From positions 204,337-268,336 of the forward strand of contig NZ_JABBPN010000004.1 in assembly GCF_012933385.1 (NCBI RefSeq): a stretch of DNA of 64,000 nucleotides, given 5' to 3'. Positions 46,889 to 54,703 of the stretch are shown here, in pieces; within the stretch, counting starts at the first letter, position 1, and each line of letters opens with the position of its first letter. Origin of the DNA: Paenibacillus lemnae (lineage in GTDB: Bacteria > Bacillota > Bacilli > Paenibacillales > Paenibacillaceae). The notes under the pieces were generated by a model, which made no database searches, was not told the DNA's origin, and saw only the letters and a program-made list of their open reading frames with translations. A program made the translations under genes and the position numbers.

Positions 46889-48064
46889 ATGAAAGCCGTA
46901 CACTTTGGAGCGGGCAATATTGGCCGCGGATTTATCGGCCATATGTTGTCCGCTTCGGAATATGAGATTTGTTTTGTAGCACGCAACAAAAAGCAAATAT
47001 CTCAATTGCAGCAAAGGCAGGAGTACCCGATTACACTTGCCAATCCGGAGCAGGATACCACGATTGTCAGCAACGTCACTGCGATCAACATCACGGAGCA
47101 TGAACGCGTTGCCGAGGAGATCGCTGCCGCGGACATCATCACGACAGCAGTGGGAGTCAGCGCGTTGAAGGATATCGCAAATCCCATCGCGGAAGGTATC
47201 AAGCTGCGGCTGATGCAGAACAAAACCGCTCCCCTTCATATCATCGCTTGTGAGAATGCTATAGCCGGCAGCACCCGGCTGAAGAAGAAAGTTTACGCTC
47301 TCCTCGATGAAGAAATCCGCGAACAAGCAGACACCTGTATTTCTTTTCCAAACGCAGCTGTCGACCGGATTGTACCCGTGCAGAATCATTCGGATCCTCT
47401 TCAAGTTACCGTAGAACCTTTTTATGAATGGGTCATACACCGGCCGGCTCTGCTTCCAGGTTTTCATGAAATTAAAGGTGTTCATTATGTAGATTCTCTG
47501 GAACCTTACATTGAGCGCAAAATGTTTACCGTTAATACAGGCCACTGCTGTGCTGCATACCTTGGTTACTTGGAAGGTTTTAAAACAATACGGCAAGTGA
47601 TGAAAGACCCTTCACTGCGGGCCAAAGTCCGGCATGTTATGGAAGAAACCGGTGCCCTGCTTATGGAGAAGCATGGATTTGATTCGCAAAAACACGATAA
47701 ATACATGAACGCTATTCTAGAGCGGTTTGCCAATCCGAACCTGACCGACAAGGTTAGCCGGGTGGGACGCTCTCCCCTGCGTAAGCTTTCACCGAATGAT
47801 CGCCTTGTGCGTCCTGTCATGCAGGCCAGCGAGGCTGGAATCGAAACTCCACACCTCATATCTGCTATGGCTGCTGTTCTCATGTTCCGTGACGAGCGGG
47901 ATCCGGAAGCCGTCAAGATGCAGAATATGATTTCGGAAAAAGGAGTCTCAGGCTTCATTTCCGACCACATGGATATTCCCGCCAATCATATTGTTCATCA
48001 GAAGCTGCTTGCCAGCTATGAAACTCTTCAAGCATCTGTCCGATCCGAGGTGCTTTCAAATTAA
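46889..48064 (+). CDS. mtlD: Mannitol-1-phosphate 5-dehydrogenase MtlD
   Basis: A 391-residue NAD-dependent long-chain dehydrogenase. The Rossmann motif GAGNIGRGFIG is at residues 7-17. CENAIAGSTRLKK near 117-129 and FPNAAVDRIVP near 153-163, NTGHCCAAYLGYLEG and RVGRSPLRKLSPNDRLV belong to the MtlD family. It oxidises mannitol-1-phosphate to fructose-6-phosphate. No mannitol phosphotransferase gene is nearby, so the substrate must come from elsewhere on the chromosome. AAGGGGGAAATC precedes ATG. Confidence 0.95.
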   Translation: MKAVHFGAGNIGRGFIGHMLSASEYEICFVARNKKQISQLQQRQEYPITLANPEQDTTIVSNVTAINITEHERVAEEIAAADIITTAVGVSALKDIANPIAEGIKLRLMQNKTAPLHIIACENAIAGSTRLKKKVYALLDEEIREQADTCISFPNAAVDRIVPVQNHSDPLQVTVEPFYEWVIHRPALLPGFHEIKGVHYVDSLEPYIERKMFTVNTGHCCAAYLGYLEGFKTIRQVMKDPSLRAKVRHVMEETGALLMEKHGFDSQKHDKYMNAILERFANPNLTDKVSRVGRSPLRKLSPNDRLVRPVMQASEAGIETPHLISAMAAVLMFRDERDPEAVKMQNMISEKGVSGFISDHMDIPANHIVHQKLLASYETLQASVRSEVLSN

Positions 48065-48102
48065 ATACATCTTGGACGGAAATTCCGTCTGAAGGCTTAT
48101 AA

Positions 48103-48141
48103 AGGCCGGCAGACTCCTGCATCACAGGGTCCTGCCGGCCT
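48103..48141 (+). terminator. Hairpin downstream of mtlD
   Basis: aggccggcag and ctgccggcct are exact 10-bp complements with a 19-base loop, 38 bases after mtlD. The U-tract is weak (aaatg follows), so it may be a partial terminator. Confidence 0.6.
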
Positions 48142-48318
48142 AAATGCGTCATCATGCGTACGTCATGATCTCACGATGACCTGGGTCAACTGATTTTGCC
48201 CCGGGCAATCTTTTTATAGTGTACCTACATGTGTTCACCCGTCAAATAACGTTGCTCTAGACCCACACGATTCTGTTCTGATAGGATAAGATTCATCCCA
48301 TTGATTCGAGGTCGAAGA

Positions 48319-49194
48319 ATGACAAATACACCAAAAATCGCATTTCTATCTGTTTTAAGCAATACCTTTGTTGTACTGATGAAACTGGCAGTCGGCATAT
48401 TGACCGGTTCAGTTGCCGTGCTTTCAGAGGCTATCCACTCCTCTTTGGATCTGCTGGCATCCCTGATCGCTTTCATATCTGTACGAATATCCGGAAGACC
48501 TGCTGATTCTGGACATCCGTATGGACATGGCAAGATCGAGAATATTTCAGGTACGATAGAAACCCTCCTCATTTTTGTTGCAGGCATCTGGATTATTTAT
48601 GAATGTGTGCATAAATTGATTTATCCTGAACCGGTCAAGCTGCCGATTCTTGGCGTCTTGGTCATGATCGTCGGCGCAACCATTAATTTTATCGTTTCGA
48701 GGGTGGTTGGACGTGAGGCTGTAAGAGTGAACTCTGTTGCTATGAAATCCAATGCACTGCATCTGCTTACCGATGTGTATACATCACTTGGTGTCGCGGC
48801 CAGTCTCCTGCTCGTCACCCTGACCGGATGGACTTTCCTGGATCCGATCATCGGAATTGTGCTCGCTGTCTATATTATGGTGGAAGCTGTCAAGCTGATG
48901 AAGGAAGCCTTCCCTCCGCTGCTGGATGCACGATTGTCTTATGAAGAAGAAGAGGAAATTTTGAAGATGATCGAGGGCTTCCGTGCTGAATACATTGAAA
49001 TTCATGACTTTCGGACCCGGCGTTCCGGACCGCATGCTTACATTGATTTTCATATGGTGGTACGCTCCAAGGACAGCTTCGAGCAAATACATGCACTGTG
49101 CGACCGAATTGAACAAATGGTAACCAACAGGTTCAAAGATGCCCAGGTCCTGATTCATCCCGAGCCTGAACATGAGCGTGTGGTAGCAAAATAG
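48319..49194 (+). CDS. Cation diffusion facilitator (zinc-type efflux)
   Basis: A protein of 291 residues from ATG 48319 (GAGGTC upstream; an in-frame TTG at 48301 has none). Six helices are visible; the metal site in helices 2 and 5 reads HSSLD (in EAIHSSLDLLA) and HLLTD (in NALHLLTDVYTS), an HxxxD-HxxxD arrangement like zinc-type CDFs rather than the DxxxD-HxxxD of FieF. GHPYGHGKIENISG is the conserved loop after helix 2, and the C-terminal cytoplasmic domain (about 205-291) has HDFRTRRSGPHAYIDFHMVV. Proton-coupled efflux of zinc or a similar ion. Confidence 0.88.
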   Translation: MTNTPKIAFLSVLSNTFVVLMKLAVGILTGSVAVLSEAIHSSLDLLASLIAFISVRISGRPADSGHPYGHGKIENISGTIETLLIFVAGIWIIYECVHKLIYPEPVKLPILGVLVMIVGATINFIVSRVVGREAVRVNSVAMKSNALHLLTDVYTSLGVAASLLLVTLTGWTFLDPIIGIVLAVYIMVEAVKLMKEAFPPLLDARLSYEEEEEILKMIEGFRAEYIEIHDFRTRRSGPHAYIDFHMVVRSKDSFEQIHALCDRIEQMVTNRFKDAQVLIHPEPEHERVVAK

Positions 49195-49202
49195 AGACAG
49201 CA

Positions 49203-49241
49203 AAACCGGCGCGGACCCTGGGGGGCTGCGCCGGTTTTTAT
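49203..49241 (+). terminator. Terminator of the CDF gene
   Basis: aaaccggcgc and gcgccggttt are exact 10-bp complements with a 15-base loop and a short T-run. It lies nine bases after the stop and before a convergent gene. Confidence 0.85.
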
Positions 49242-49250
49242 TATGTGCAG

Positions 49251-50303
49251 CTATTTAGAAAGGGATAAAATCTGCTCCGCCTTACGATGTAGTTCCCATA
49301 TATTGCACGTCTGGTTTACTAAAATTGCAATGGTAGTATCCTGCTCCGGATAATAAGCCAGCATAGCTCCTACACCGGCATTAATGCCGTCTTTAAACAT
49401 CGTAATTAGCTTGCCGTCATGGTCGTATATAAAATGGAAACCATAGCCATTACGCATCGTTCCCTGCTCTACCTCTTCTTCCAATGTGGTTTGAGATTTC
49501 AGGATCTCTGCCGTCGACTCGGAAGAGAGCAGCCTGCCGTCCGCCAAAGCACGAATAAACCGGTCAAGATCACCTACGGTGGTAAAAGCGCCGCCATCCG
49601 CTGTTCCAACAGGAGGATACGCATAAATATTTTTACGCCACTGGATCTCTCCGCCATCTCCGTAAACGGCATCATATCCTTCAGCAACAGGCGCATCTCC
49701 CTGATCCTTCGCAAAAAATCCGGTGTTCTCCATCCCGCAGGCCTGGAATACGTTTTGGGTTACATAGTCCCTGTAGCTTTCACCACTGGCTTTTTCGATG
49801 GCAAGCCCCAGAAGCACATAGGCACAGTTATTATAGCTAACATCGGTCCCTGCCTTAAACTTGGGCTCTTTGTAAGCAAACTGCGGGAGGAAATCGATAC
49901 ACTCCCGAATCGAATAGTTCGGCTTTTCTTTGAACAGGTCTTCGTAGTTCTCGCCCTCTTCTTCATCCGCATCATCTGCAATTCCCGAGGTGTGTGTAAG
50001 CAGATGCGACAACGTCACGTCCTCAGGAATTTGAGTACCGGCCAGATCGATCAGATCCGTAATCCGGTCATCCAGATGAAGCTTACCCTTCTCAACCAGC
50101 TGCAGAACGGCTGTGGCTGTAAACAGCTTGGTGACGGATGCCGTGTCGAACCGGGTATCCAGCTCGTTAGGAATTTTAAACCCTTGATGAGCCAGCCCGT
50201 ATGCACGTGAGAAAAGGGTCTCGTTTCCGGTTTGAATCAGCGCTGCCCCTGAAAAGTCATGTTCCTTATAGTACTCATCAAATAAAGATATGATTTCCTT
50301 CAT
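49251..50303 (-). CDS. Class C beta-lactamase-like serine hydrolase
   Basis: A 350-residue cytoplasmic serine hydrolase of the penicillin-binding/AmpC fold (no signal peptide). SxxK is in TASVTKLFTATAVLQLV near 54-70, with catalytic Ser56 by that alignment, and YxN is in DVSYNNCAYVLLG near 153-165. HTSGIADDADEEEG follows the SHLLTHTSG motif that is typical of EstB/peptidase S12 proteins. Natural substrate is unknown; likely an esterase or D-amino-peptidase rather than an antibiotic lactamase. ATG with AGGGAGGC upstream. Confidence 0.85.
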   Translation of the reverse strand: MKEIISLFDEYYKEHDFSGAALIQTGNETLFSRAYGLAHQGFKIPNELDTRFDTASVTKLFTATAVLQLVEKGKLHLDDRITDLIDLAGTQIPEDVTLSHLLTHTSGIADDADEEEGENYEDLFKEKPNYSIRECIDFLPQFAYKEPKFKAGTDVSYNNCAYVLLGLAIEKASGESYRDYVTQNVFQACGMENTGFFAKDQGDAPVAEGYDAVYGDGGEIQWRKNIYAYPPVGTADGGAFTTVGDLDRFIRALADGRLLSSESTAEILKSQTTLEEEVEQGTMRNGYGFHFIYDHDGKLITMFKDGINAGVGAMLAYYPEQDTTIAILVNQTCNIWELHRKAEQILSLSK

Positions 50304-50415
50304 GGTATTGCCTCCCTTTATGTGTGGATTATACTTCCAATGTTTACCTCAAAATACAGTATAACATAATCGAGATACACGGCAGGCCCCGGCTGATTGA
50401 AGGAATCTAGATATG

Positions 50416-50440
50416 AAAAAAGGAGCCTGCCGGCTCCCTT
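50416..50440 (-). terminator. Terminator of the KASIII-like operon
   Basis: On the minus strand gggagcc pairs with ggctcc around a four-base loop and is followed by ttttttc. It lies about 60 bases after the stop of the gene at 50501. Confidence 0.75.
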
Positions 50441-50500
50441 CACTATAAACCTTCGTGGATACAGGAAGATCCTGTTATCATCGTGATATTTTGCAGTGTG

Positions 50501-51499
50501 CTAATATCTCCACAACGTTGCACAGCTTGTAATACCCGCTCCAACCGACCACATAAAGAACAAATCTCCTCGAGCCAATGTACCGGCTTGAATGGCGTGA
50601 TGGAGGGCGATAAACGGACTGCTCGTACCGGTATAGCCGTATATATCACCAATGTACGGGAATTTGTCCAACGGTTGATCCAGCTTCCCGGCAATGTCAT
50701 GAATGACATTTCGGTTCAGCTGACTCAATATGTATTGCTTGACCTCGTCTTTCGCCAAACCGTGCTCCTGCAGGAGTGACTCCATATTGGCCACTGCCGT
50801 CGGGAAGGCTACATTCACATTGTACTCGGGATGAAGATAGATCTTCTTCTCTTCAAGATCCGTTTTTTCATTGTACATCTGTGTCATCCCGCCAGCGGGA
50901 AACTGCATATCCTCCGCTTTTTGTGTATTGGTGTAGTACATGGAGTCGATCAAACCTTGTTCGTTGTCTTCCACTCGTTCCAGCAGTACCGCACAAGCCG
51001 CATCACCACACAGGCCTTTGGATGCCAAATCGCCTTCCTTATAGAAGCGGGCAATCTGTTCGGAGCCTACGATCAGAGTATAAGTGATCTTGGGATTGCT
51101 CATCATAGAGCGCACAGCCTGATCCGCTGCGACAACCATACCTACACAATTGGCGTTACTGTCATAAATAATACAGGAATCTTTCCCTTCCAATGCCTGA
51201 TGAACAAAGGCTGCATCCGTAGGAGCACTGAAATCATGAGTTCCGGAAGAGAATACGATCATATCCAGATCGCTGCCTTTGAGATGGTTCTTTGCCAGCA
51301 GTTCTTTGGCAGCTTCAATCCCCATAAAGACGGTGCTTTCTTGGTCATCCGCAGCCAAGTAACGATCCTTACGGCCAAAATGTTCCCAGATCCCAAGCAG
51401 CTTGTCCGCTCCATCACCAGCATGCCGGGCCAGCTCTTCATTACTTACTTTATGAGACGGATGATATACCGCCGTACTTACAATTCTTACATTAGCCAA
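50501..51499 (-). CDS. FabH-like thiolase-fold protein with altered triad
   Basis: A 332-residue protein of the KASIII/FabH superfamily. The nucleophile is Cys118 (YDSNANCVGM), DAACAVLLE near 166-174 and MQFPAGGM fit the fold. The other two FabH residues are replaced: the segment equivalent to PHQANxRI reads ILSQLNRNVI (His to Ser259) and the equivalent of YGNTSA reads YGYTGTSSP (Asn to Tyr289). Such proteins probably do not do ordinary decarboxylative condensation and may act as acyltransferases or ester-forming enzymes. It lies 35 bases after a small STAS-like gene and ends in a terminator. Start ATG 51499. Confidence 0.8.
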   Translation of the reverse strand: MANVRIVSTAVYHPSHKVSNEELARHAGDGADKLLGIWEHFGRKDRYLAADDQESTVFMGIEAAKELLAKNHLKGSDLDMIVFSSGTHDFSAPTDAAFVHQALEGKDSCIIYDSNANCVGMVVAADQAVRSMMSNPKITYTLIVGSEQIARFYKEGDLASKGLCGDAACAVLLERVEDNEQGLIDSMYYTNTQKAEDMQFPAGGMTQMYNEKTDLEEKKIYLHPEYNVNVAFPTAVANMESLLQEHGLAKDEVKQYILSQLNRNVIHDIAGKLDQPLDKFPYIGDIYGYTGTSSPFIALHHAIQAGTLARGDLFFMWSVGAGITSCATLWRY

Positions 51500-51534
51500 G
51501 ATTGCTTCACCCTTTGCAAATTAATCGTGATACC

Positions 51535-51894
51535 TTAGGATTTAACAATCGCCCAAGCTTCTTCCACTGTATCGACAAAATGCCCTGTGAACCCAGCCGG
51601 TTTAGCTACACGCTGCAGTTGAGCCTTGGCGACCATTTTGCCCGGATTGACCAAAACGGCATGTTTAAATGCGTTATACATCACGTAGCATCGCTCCAAC
51701 ACAGGCAGAATCTCCTGTTTAAAGGGAGCCATATCTGAGCAATCGATAATCAACGACATCTCATGAATGGGCATTGTCGGCATCAGCGCCTCGAAATCAT
51801 CGACGGCCTGCACGGTGGTTTCCAATTCGGCAAAGCCATGCAAACTAATAAAAATGGTATTACTTTCAGGGTGCATTGTTGTTTCAGCAATCAT
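51535..51894 (-). CDS. STAS-like small protein
   Basis: A 119-residue cytoplasmic protein. NTIFISLHGFAELETTVQAVDDFEA near 12-36 and MPIHEMSLIIDCSDMAPFKQEIL near 41-63 give the beta-alpha-beta pattern of SpoIIAA/STAS domains. The last part is FTGHFVDTVEEAWAIV. No clear phosphorylatable Ser is seen. It is the first gene of a two-gene operon with the FabH-like protein (AAGGAGAA before ATG), so it may bind or regulate that protein; I know of no example. Confidence 0.6.
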   Translation of the reverse strand: MIAETTMHPESNTIFISLHGFAELETTVQAVDDFEALMPTMPIHEMSLIIDCSDMAPFKQEILPVLERCYVMYNAFKHAVLVNPGKMVAKAQLQRVAKPAGFTGHFVDTVEEAWAIVKS

Positions 51895-52066
51895 GTGTAC
51901 ATTCTCCTTCTCAGATGTAAGATAGATTAATATAAGATGCTAAAATATTATTATCGACAAAAAACATTTTTTAGTTTATCTTTTTCGTCAAAATTCTCCA
52001 AAATTCAACATTGCAAGAGGGCGGCTCACTAAAGAGCGGTGGCTTAGCCACATACTTGTCTTATAC

Positions 52067-52130
52067 AAAAAAAACACCGCTTGAAATCTGCGGATTCCCC
52101 CTATGGGGATGCCACGATCTCAAGCGGTGC
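52067..52130 (-). terminator. Terminator of the DUF4395 gene
   Basis: caccgcttga and tcaagcggtg arms enclose an inner stem (attcccc/ggggat). On the minus strand the hairpin is followed by eight T residues. About 40 bases after the stop at 52167. The bases between it and the STAS-like start (52131-52166 and 51895-52066) show nothing else. Confidence 0.8.
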
Positions 52131-52166
52131 AGTGGAAGGCCATTTTGTGTTATTGGATACGAAGTG

Positions 52167-52589
52167 TTATCCGCGTTGAAGCCTGCGTGCCCGATATTGT
52201 TTATATTGAAAATAAACCGTACATCCAATGCAGTAGCCCAGGAGAGCGGCTAATGCAGCTCCTCCCATCATCGCGGCAAACACATTGCCAGCGACGGTCC
52301 ATCCCATCAGCAAGCTGAGCAAAGACAGAACAAGAAAGCTGACCGCAAGCACATTATTGAACCGCTGAAGTTCGGCAGCTTCCGTCTCTGAGCGTCTCAC
52401 CAGCCTCGATAGAAAAGGCCGTGCAATCTGAACAAACAGGTTACCCTTCAATCCAAAGAGCAAACCTGCAATCTGGATAACGAGTAAAGCCGCGATAAAC
52501 CATACTGATTGCGTGACAAAAAAGGCTGCCAGCATGATTACAATGCCAGTCTGATTGCTCTTTACGTATGGAACGGGGATTTCTTTCAT
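52167..52589 (-). CDS. DUF4395 membrane protein
   Basis: A 140-residue membrane protein with four hydrophobic helices. IPVPYVKSNQTGIVIML at the N-terminus, a helix pair at about 15-48, ARPFLSRLVRRSETEAAELQRFNN in the middle cytoplasmic loop, and GYCIGCTVYFQYKQY at the C-terminus match DUF4395. The two conserved cysteines (GYCIGC) have suggested a thiol role in related proteins that sit next to thioredoxin-like genes, but no such gene is here. Function unknown. Confidence 0.75.
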   Translation of the reverse strand: MKEIPVPYVKSNQTGIVIMLAAFFVTQSVWFIAALLVIQIAGLLFGLKGNLFVQIARPFLSRLVRRSETEAAELQRFNNVLAVSFLVLSLLSLLMGWTVAGNVFAAMMGGAALAALLGYCIGCTVYFQYKQYRARRLQRG

Positions 52590-52932
52590 CTATAAACCAA
52601 CTTTCCTTATTGGAATTAAATAATTACGTTGATTATAAGGGATCGCGGCCTGTCTTGGCAATAGAGTCAGCGCGTGCGCTTCATTACATGTTTTCTTTGA
52701 CAATAGAAGCGGTATCCGCGGAAGCTCGTTTATGCTTTATCGAAAAGGGAAGTATCAAAAGCTGTATTTTCAAGTTGCGGCAGTTGGCTCCAATATTGAA
52801 AATTTCAAGGCAAAGGATATTCTCAGCCCTGTCACCAACTATAAATTTAATGTTTATCATTAATTAATTATTGTTTATCGAAGGTTATTCCTGTAGTATA
52901 TATTCTAAGTTCACTTGAAAAGGAGATTGCGC
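52590..52932. other. Intergenic region, nothing identified except probable promoter sequence
   Basis: The interval between the divergent DUF4395 and DUF2975 genes. A 99-codon frame on the plus strand crosses it without a ribosome binding site or family pattern and looks spurious. The last 70 bases are AT-rich (attaattaattattg) and probably hold the promoter of the DUF2975 gene; AAAAGGAG precedes its ATG. Confidence 0.5.
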
Positions 52933-53550
52933 ATGAACGGAATCGAATTCAAAATCAAACCTGGCTTCAAAAGAATGTACACTGCGCTTGAGATCGGATA
53001 CTGGGGAGGAATCGGTCTGCTCATTGCATTACTCTGTTTAGATCTATGGATCGGATTGAAGCCCCAGGAACTGTTCTCTGCAGAGAAGGGAATCGCGCAC
53101 TGGTTCTTTTCAGTACCGCTATCGGATACTGTGACGAAGAGCGTCATGGTGCATTTCGCTTATTTTCAACCGATCGATCCCGACAGATTTCACGCCAAGA
53201 ACGCTTATCTGGTCGTTAGCTTGACCAATGCTATACTTGTCTTCTGTGCTTACATCTATTCGATCCGCCAGATTCGCTATATAATAGGAGACATACTGAG
53301 CGGAAGCAGCCCGTTTAGCCTGGCGAATGCCACCCGTCTGAGAAGGCTGGGAATCATCGTCATCCTATATTCTCTGCTGGCGAAGCTCATTCTCAACATA
53401 TTGATCATTCTGTTCGTTACCGGTATATTCTCAATCAATCTGGGCGGTATTTCTATTATCGGAATTATCATCGGCATACTAGTGCTGTTCGTCTCCAAGA
53501 TTTTTAAATATGGCGCTCTTCTGCAGGAAGAGCATGATTCGACATTATGA
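52933..53550 (+). CDS. DUF2975 membrane protein
   Basis: A protein of 205 residues from ATG 52933 (AAAAGGAGATTGCGC). It has four hydrophobic helices: about 20-42, 90-110, 137-160 and 170-190. The loop SIRQIRYIIGDILSGSSPFSLANATRLRRLG is the DUF2975 signature. DUF2975 proteins in Bacillota usually form a pair with a small Cro-type regulator, as here. Their role is unknown; the pair is often found in accessory regions. Confidence 0.85.
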   Translation: MNGIEFKIKPGFKRMYTALEIGYWGGIGLLIALLCLDLWIGLKPQELFSAEKGIAHWFFSVPLSDTVTKSVMVHFAYFQPIDPDRFHAKNAYLVVSLTNAILVFCAYIYSIRQIRYIIGDILSGSSPFSLANATRLRRLGIIVILYSLLAKLILNILIILFVTGIFSINLGGISIIGIIIGILVLFVSKIFKYGALLQEEHDSTL

Positions 53551-53562
53551 GAATGGAGACTG

Positions 53563-53799
53563 ATGATCGTGCCGATTATTATACGTCTGGACCGAGTCCT
53601 GGCTGACAAAAAAATGAAATTGAATGAACTGGCCGACAAAGCAGGAATCTCGAATGTCAATCTGTCCAATCTGAAGACTGGGAAAGTGAAGGCGATCCGG
53701 TTCTCCACCTTGGAAGCGATCTGCGAAATTCTAGACTGTCAGCCGGGAGACATTCTGGAATTTGTTCCGGCCGATAGCGATAGCTTTGAAATTGAGTGA
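53563..53799 (+). CDS. Cro/C1-type (XRE) small regulator paired with DUF2975
   Basis: A 78-residue protein consisting of one helix-turn-helix: RLDRVLADKKMKLNELADKAGISNVNLSNLKTGKVKAIRFSTLEAI covers helices 1-4 and CQPGDILEFVP ends it. This is the YozG-like partner type found after DUF2975 genes. It starts 12 bases after the DUF2975 stop; ATG 53563 or GTG 53569 are both near GGAG. It probably regulates its own operon. Confidence 0.85.
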   Translation: MIVPIIIRLDRVLADKKMKLNELADKAGISNVNLSNLKTGKVKAIRFSTLEAICEILDCQPGDILEFVPADSDSFEIE

Positions 53800-53830
53800 A
53801 GGGACCTATCCTCCCTTCAATAATTTTTAC
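53798..53830 (+). terminator. Terminator of the DUF2975/XRE pair
   Basis: gaaggga and tcccttc pair around a six-base loop, and aataattttta follows. It starts at the stop codon of the XRE gene and overlaps the end of the convergent permease remnant. Confidence 0.65.
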
Positions 53831-54181
53831 AGAATATTCCAGCATACTGTGTACCATGGTACACCACTCTGCGCTCCAGCAAATCAATCAGTGCAATCAG
53901 CAGCACGGAAACTACCGTGACAGCACAACGATGGCAAAGGCCTGTGCCGTGTTATACAAGGAAGTCGCTTGAACCAGAATGTTGCCCAGTCCATCCTTGG
54001 AGGCCAGCATTTCACCGAACAGAGCACCTACCAGCCCCGCCGCAGCCGTAATCCGCAGCAAGTATAGACTGCTGATGGTGCCGGTGAGAACGAGCAGCTC
54101 GCACAGACCGAGAAGGAGCACCAGCAGCCCCAGCTGTCCCGCAAGAACACCTGCTTTTTTGCGTCGCTTGGGTTGATTCAT
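53817..54181 (-). pseudogene. Deleted and frameshifted ABC permease remnant (NitT/TauT type)
   Basis: From ATG 54181 the N-terminus is typical of SsuC/TauC-type permeases (KAGVLAGQLGLLVLLLGLCE), but at about residue 45 it jumps directly into their C-terminal motif (AAGLVGALFGEMLASKDGLG, then NILVQATSLYNTAQAFAIVVL). About 130-140 residues are missing. The first frame ends at a TAG near 53912; the expected continuation (VVSVLLIALIDLLERRVVY) is in another frame and runs to a TGA at 53817. An internal deletion plus a frameshift. Confidence 0.7.
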
Positions 54182-54227
54182 TGTGCTCACTCTTTCAGCT
54201 GAAGCTCAAACCGATTGCCTGGTTTCT

Positions 54228-54548
54228 CTAGTCCCAAATGACTCCGGAAGGTGTCTCCATCATAGCCTTGGCATGAAGCTTGGTCGCCAGCACAATATCA
54301 TGCCTTCTCTTCTGAAGCAGCCGTCCGAGAATGTCTTCCGATTCTCCAAGCTGGTTAACATCCCCATTGTCCATGCCTCTGCCGTAAACATCAGCCGTAT
54401 CAATCAGATTGATGCCCAGCGCAAGTGCCTGATCCAGGACTCGTGCGGATGAAGACTCATCGATCCACCGTCCAAACGACATCGTCCCCAGACTAACTTC
54501 CGAGACCTTGATCCCGGTTTTGCCAAGTGTTCTGTAATTCATCTCCAA
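54228..54548 (-). pseudogene. N-terminal fragment of an aldo/keto reductase
   Basis: An open frame of 106 residues, about one third of a usual aldo/keto reductase. MNYRTLGKTGIKVSEVSLGT and INLIDTADVYGRG (with the catalytic Asp and Tyr) and VLATKLHAK (with the catalytic Lys) are present, then it stops at TSGVIWD-like codons. The rest is absent: the next coding remnant is the ABC permease. Together these show a decayed locus once involving an ABC importer and a reductase. Confidence 0.75.
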
Positions 54549-54564
54549 GACATCCCCTCATTGT

Positions 54565-54645
54565 AAAAATACAAAAACAACCGGAAATACACATCCCTCT
54601 CCTGAAGTCAGTACGACAGGAAAATTCATGTGCATCTCCGGTTGT
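54565..54645 (-). terminator. Terminator after nagA, ahead of the reductase remnant
   Basis: caaccggaaatacacat (54579-54595) and atgtgcatctccggttg (54629-54645) pair with one mismatch and an inner stem; on the minus strand the hairpin is followed by tttttgtattttta. It could end the nagA transcript or act as an attenuator. Confidence 0.7.
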
Positions 54646-54670
54646 CCGGTAGAGCTGTATTATACTATAT

Positions 54671-54687
54671 TATTCCGATAGAATAAG
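54671..54687. promoter_or_regulatory. Dyad ttattc-cgata-gaataa after nagA
   Basis: An exact 6-bp inverted repeat with a 5-base spacer, 17 bases after the nagA stop. A TATAAT (54666-54661 on the minus strand) follows, so this may be an operator and promoter of the reductase remnant. Confidence 0.4.
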
Positions 54688-54703
54688 TGGAGTATATCAC
54701 CTG

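Noticed and set aside
49419..50210. 263-codon plus-strand frame in the serine hydrolase
   Set aside because: Antisense shadow; the minus-strand protein has SxxK and YxN motifs.
52568..52867. 99-codon frame in the gap before the DUF2975 gene
   Set aside because: No ribosome binding site, no pattern, and it overlaps the DUF4395 start and probable promoter sequence.
54565..54645. Riboswitch in front of the reductase remnant
   Set aside because: It is a simple long hairpin with a U-tract after nagA and has no conserved riboswitch core.
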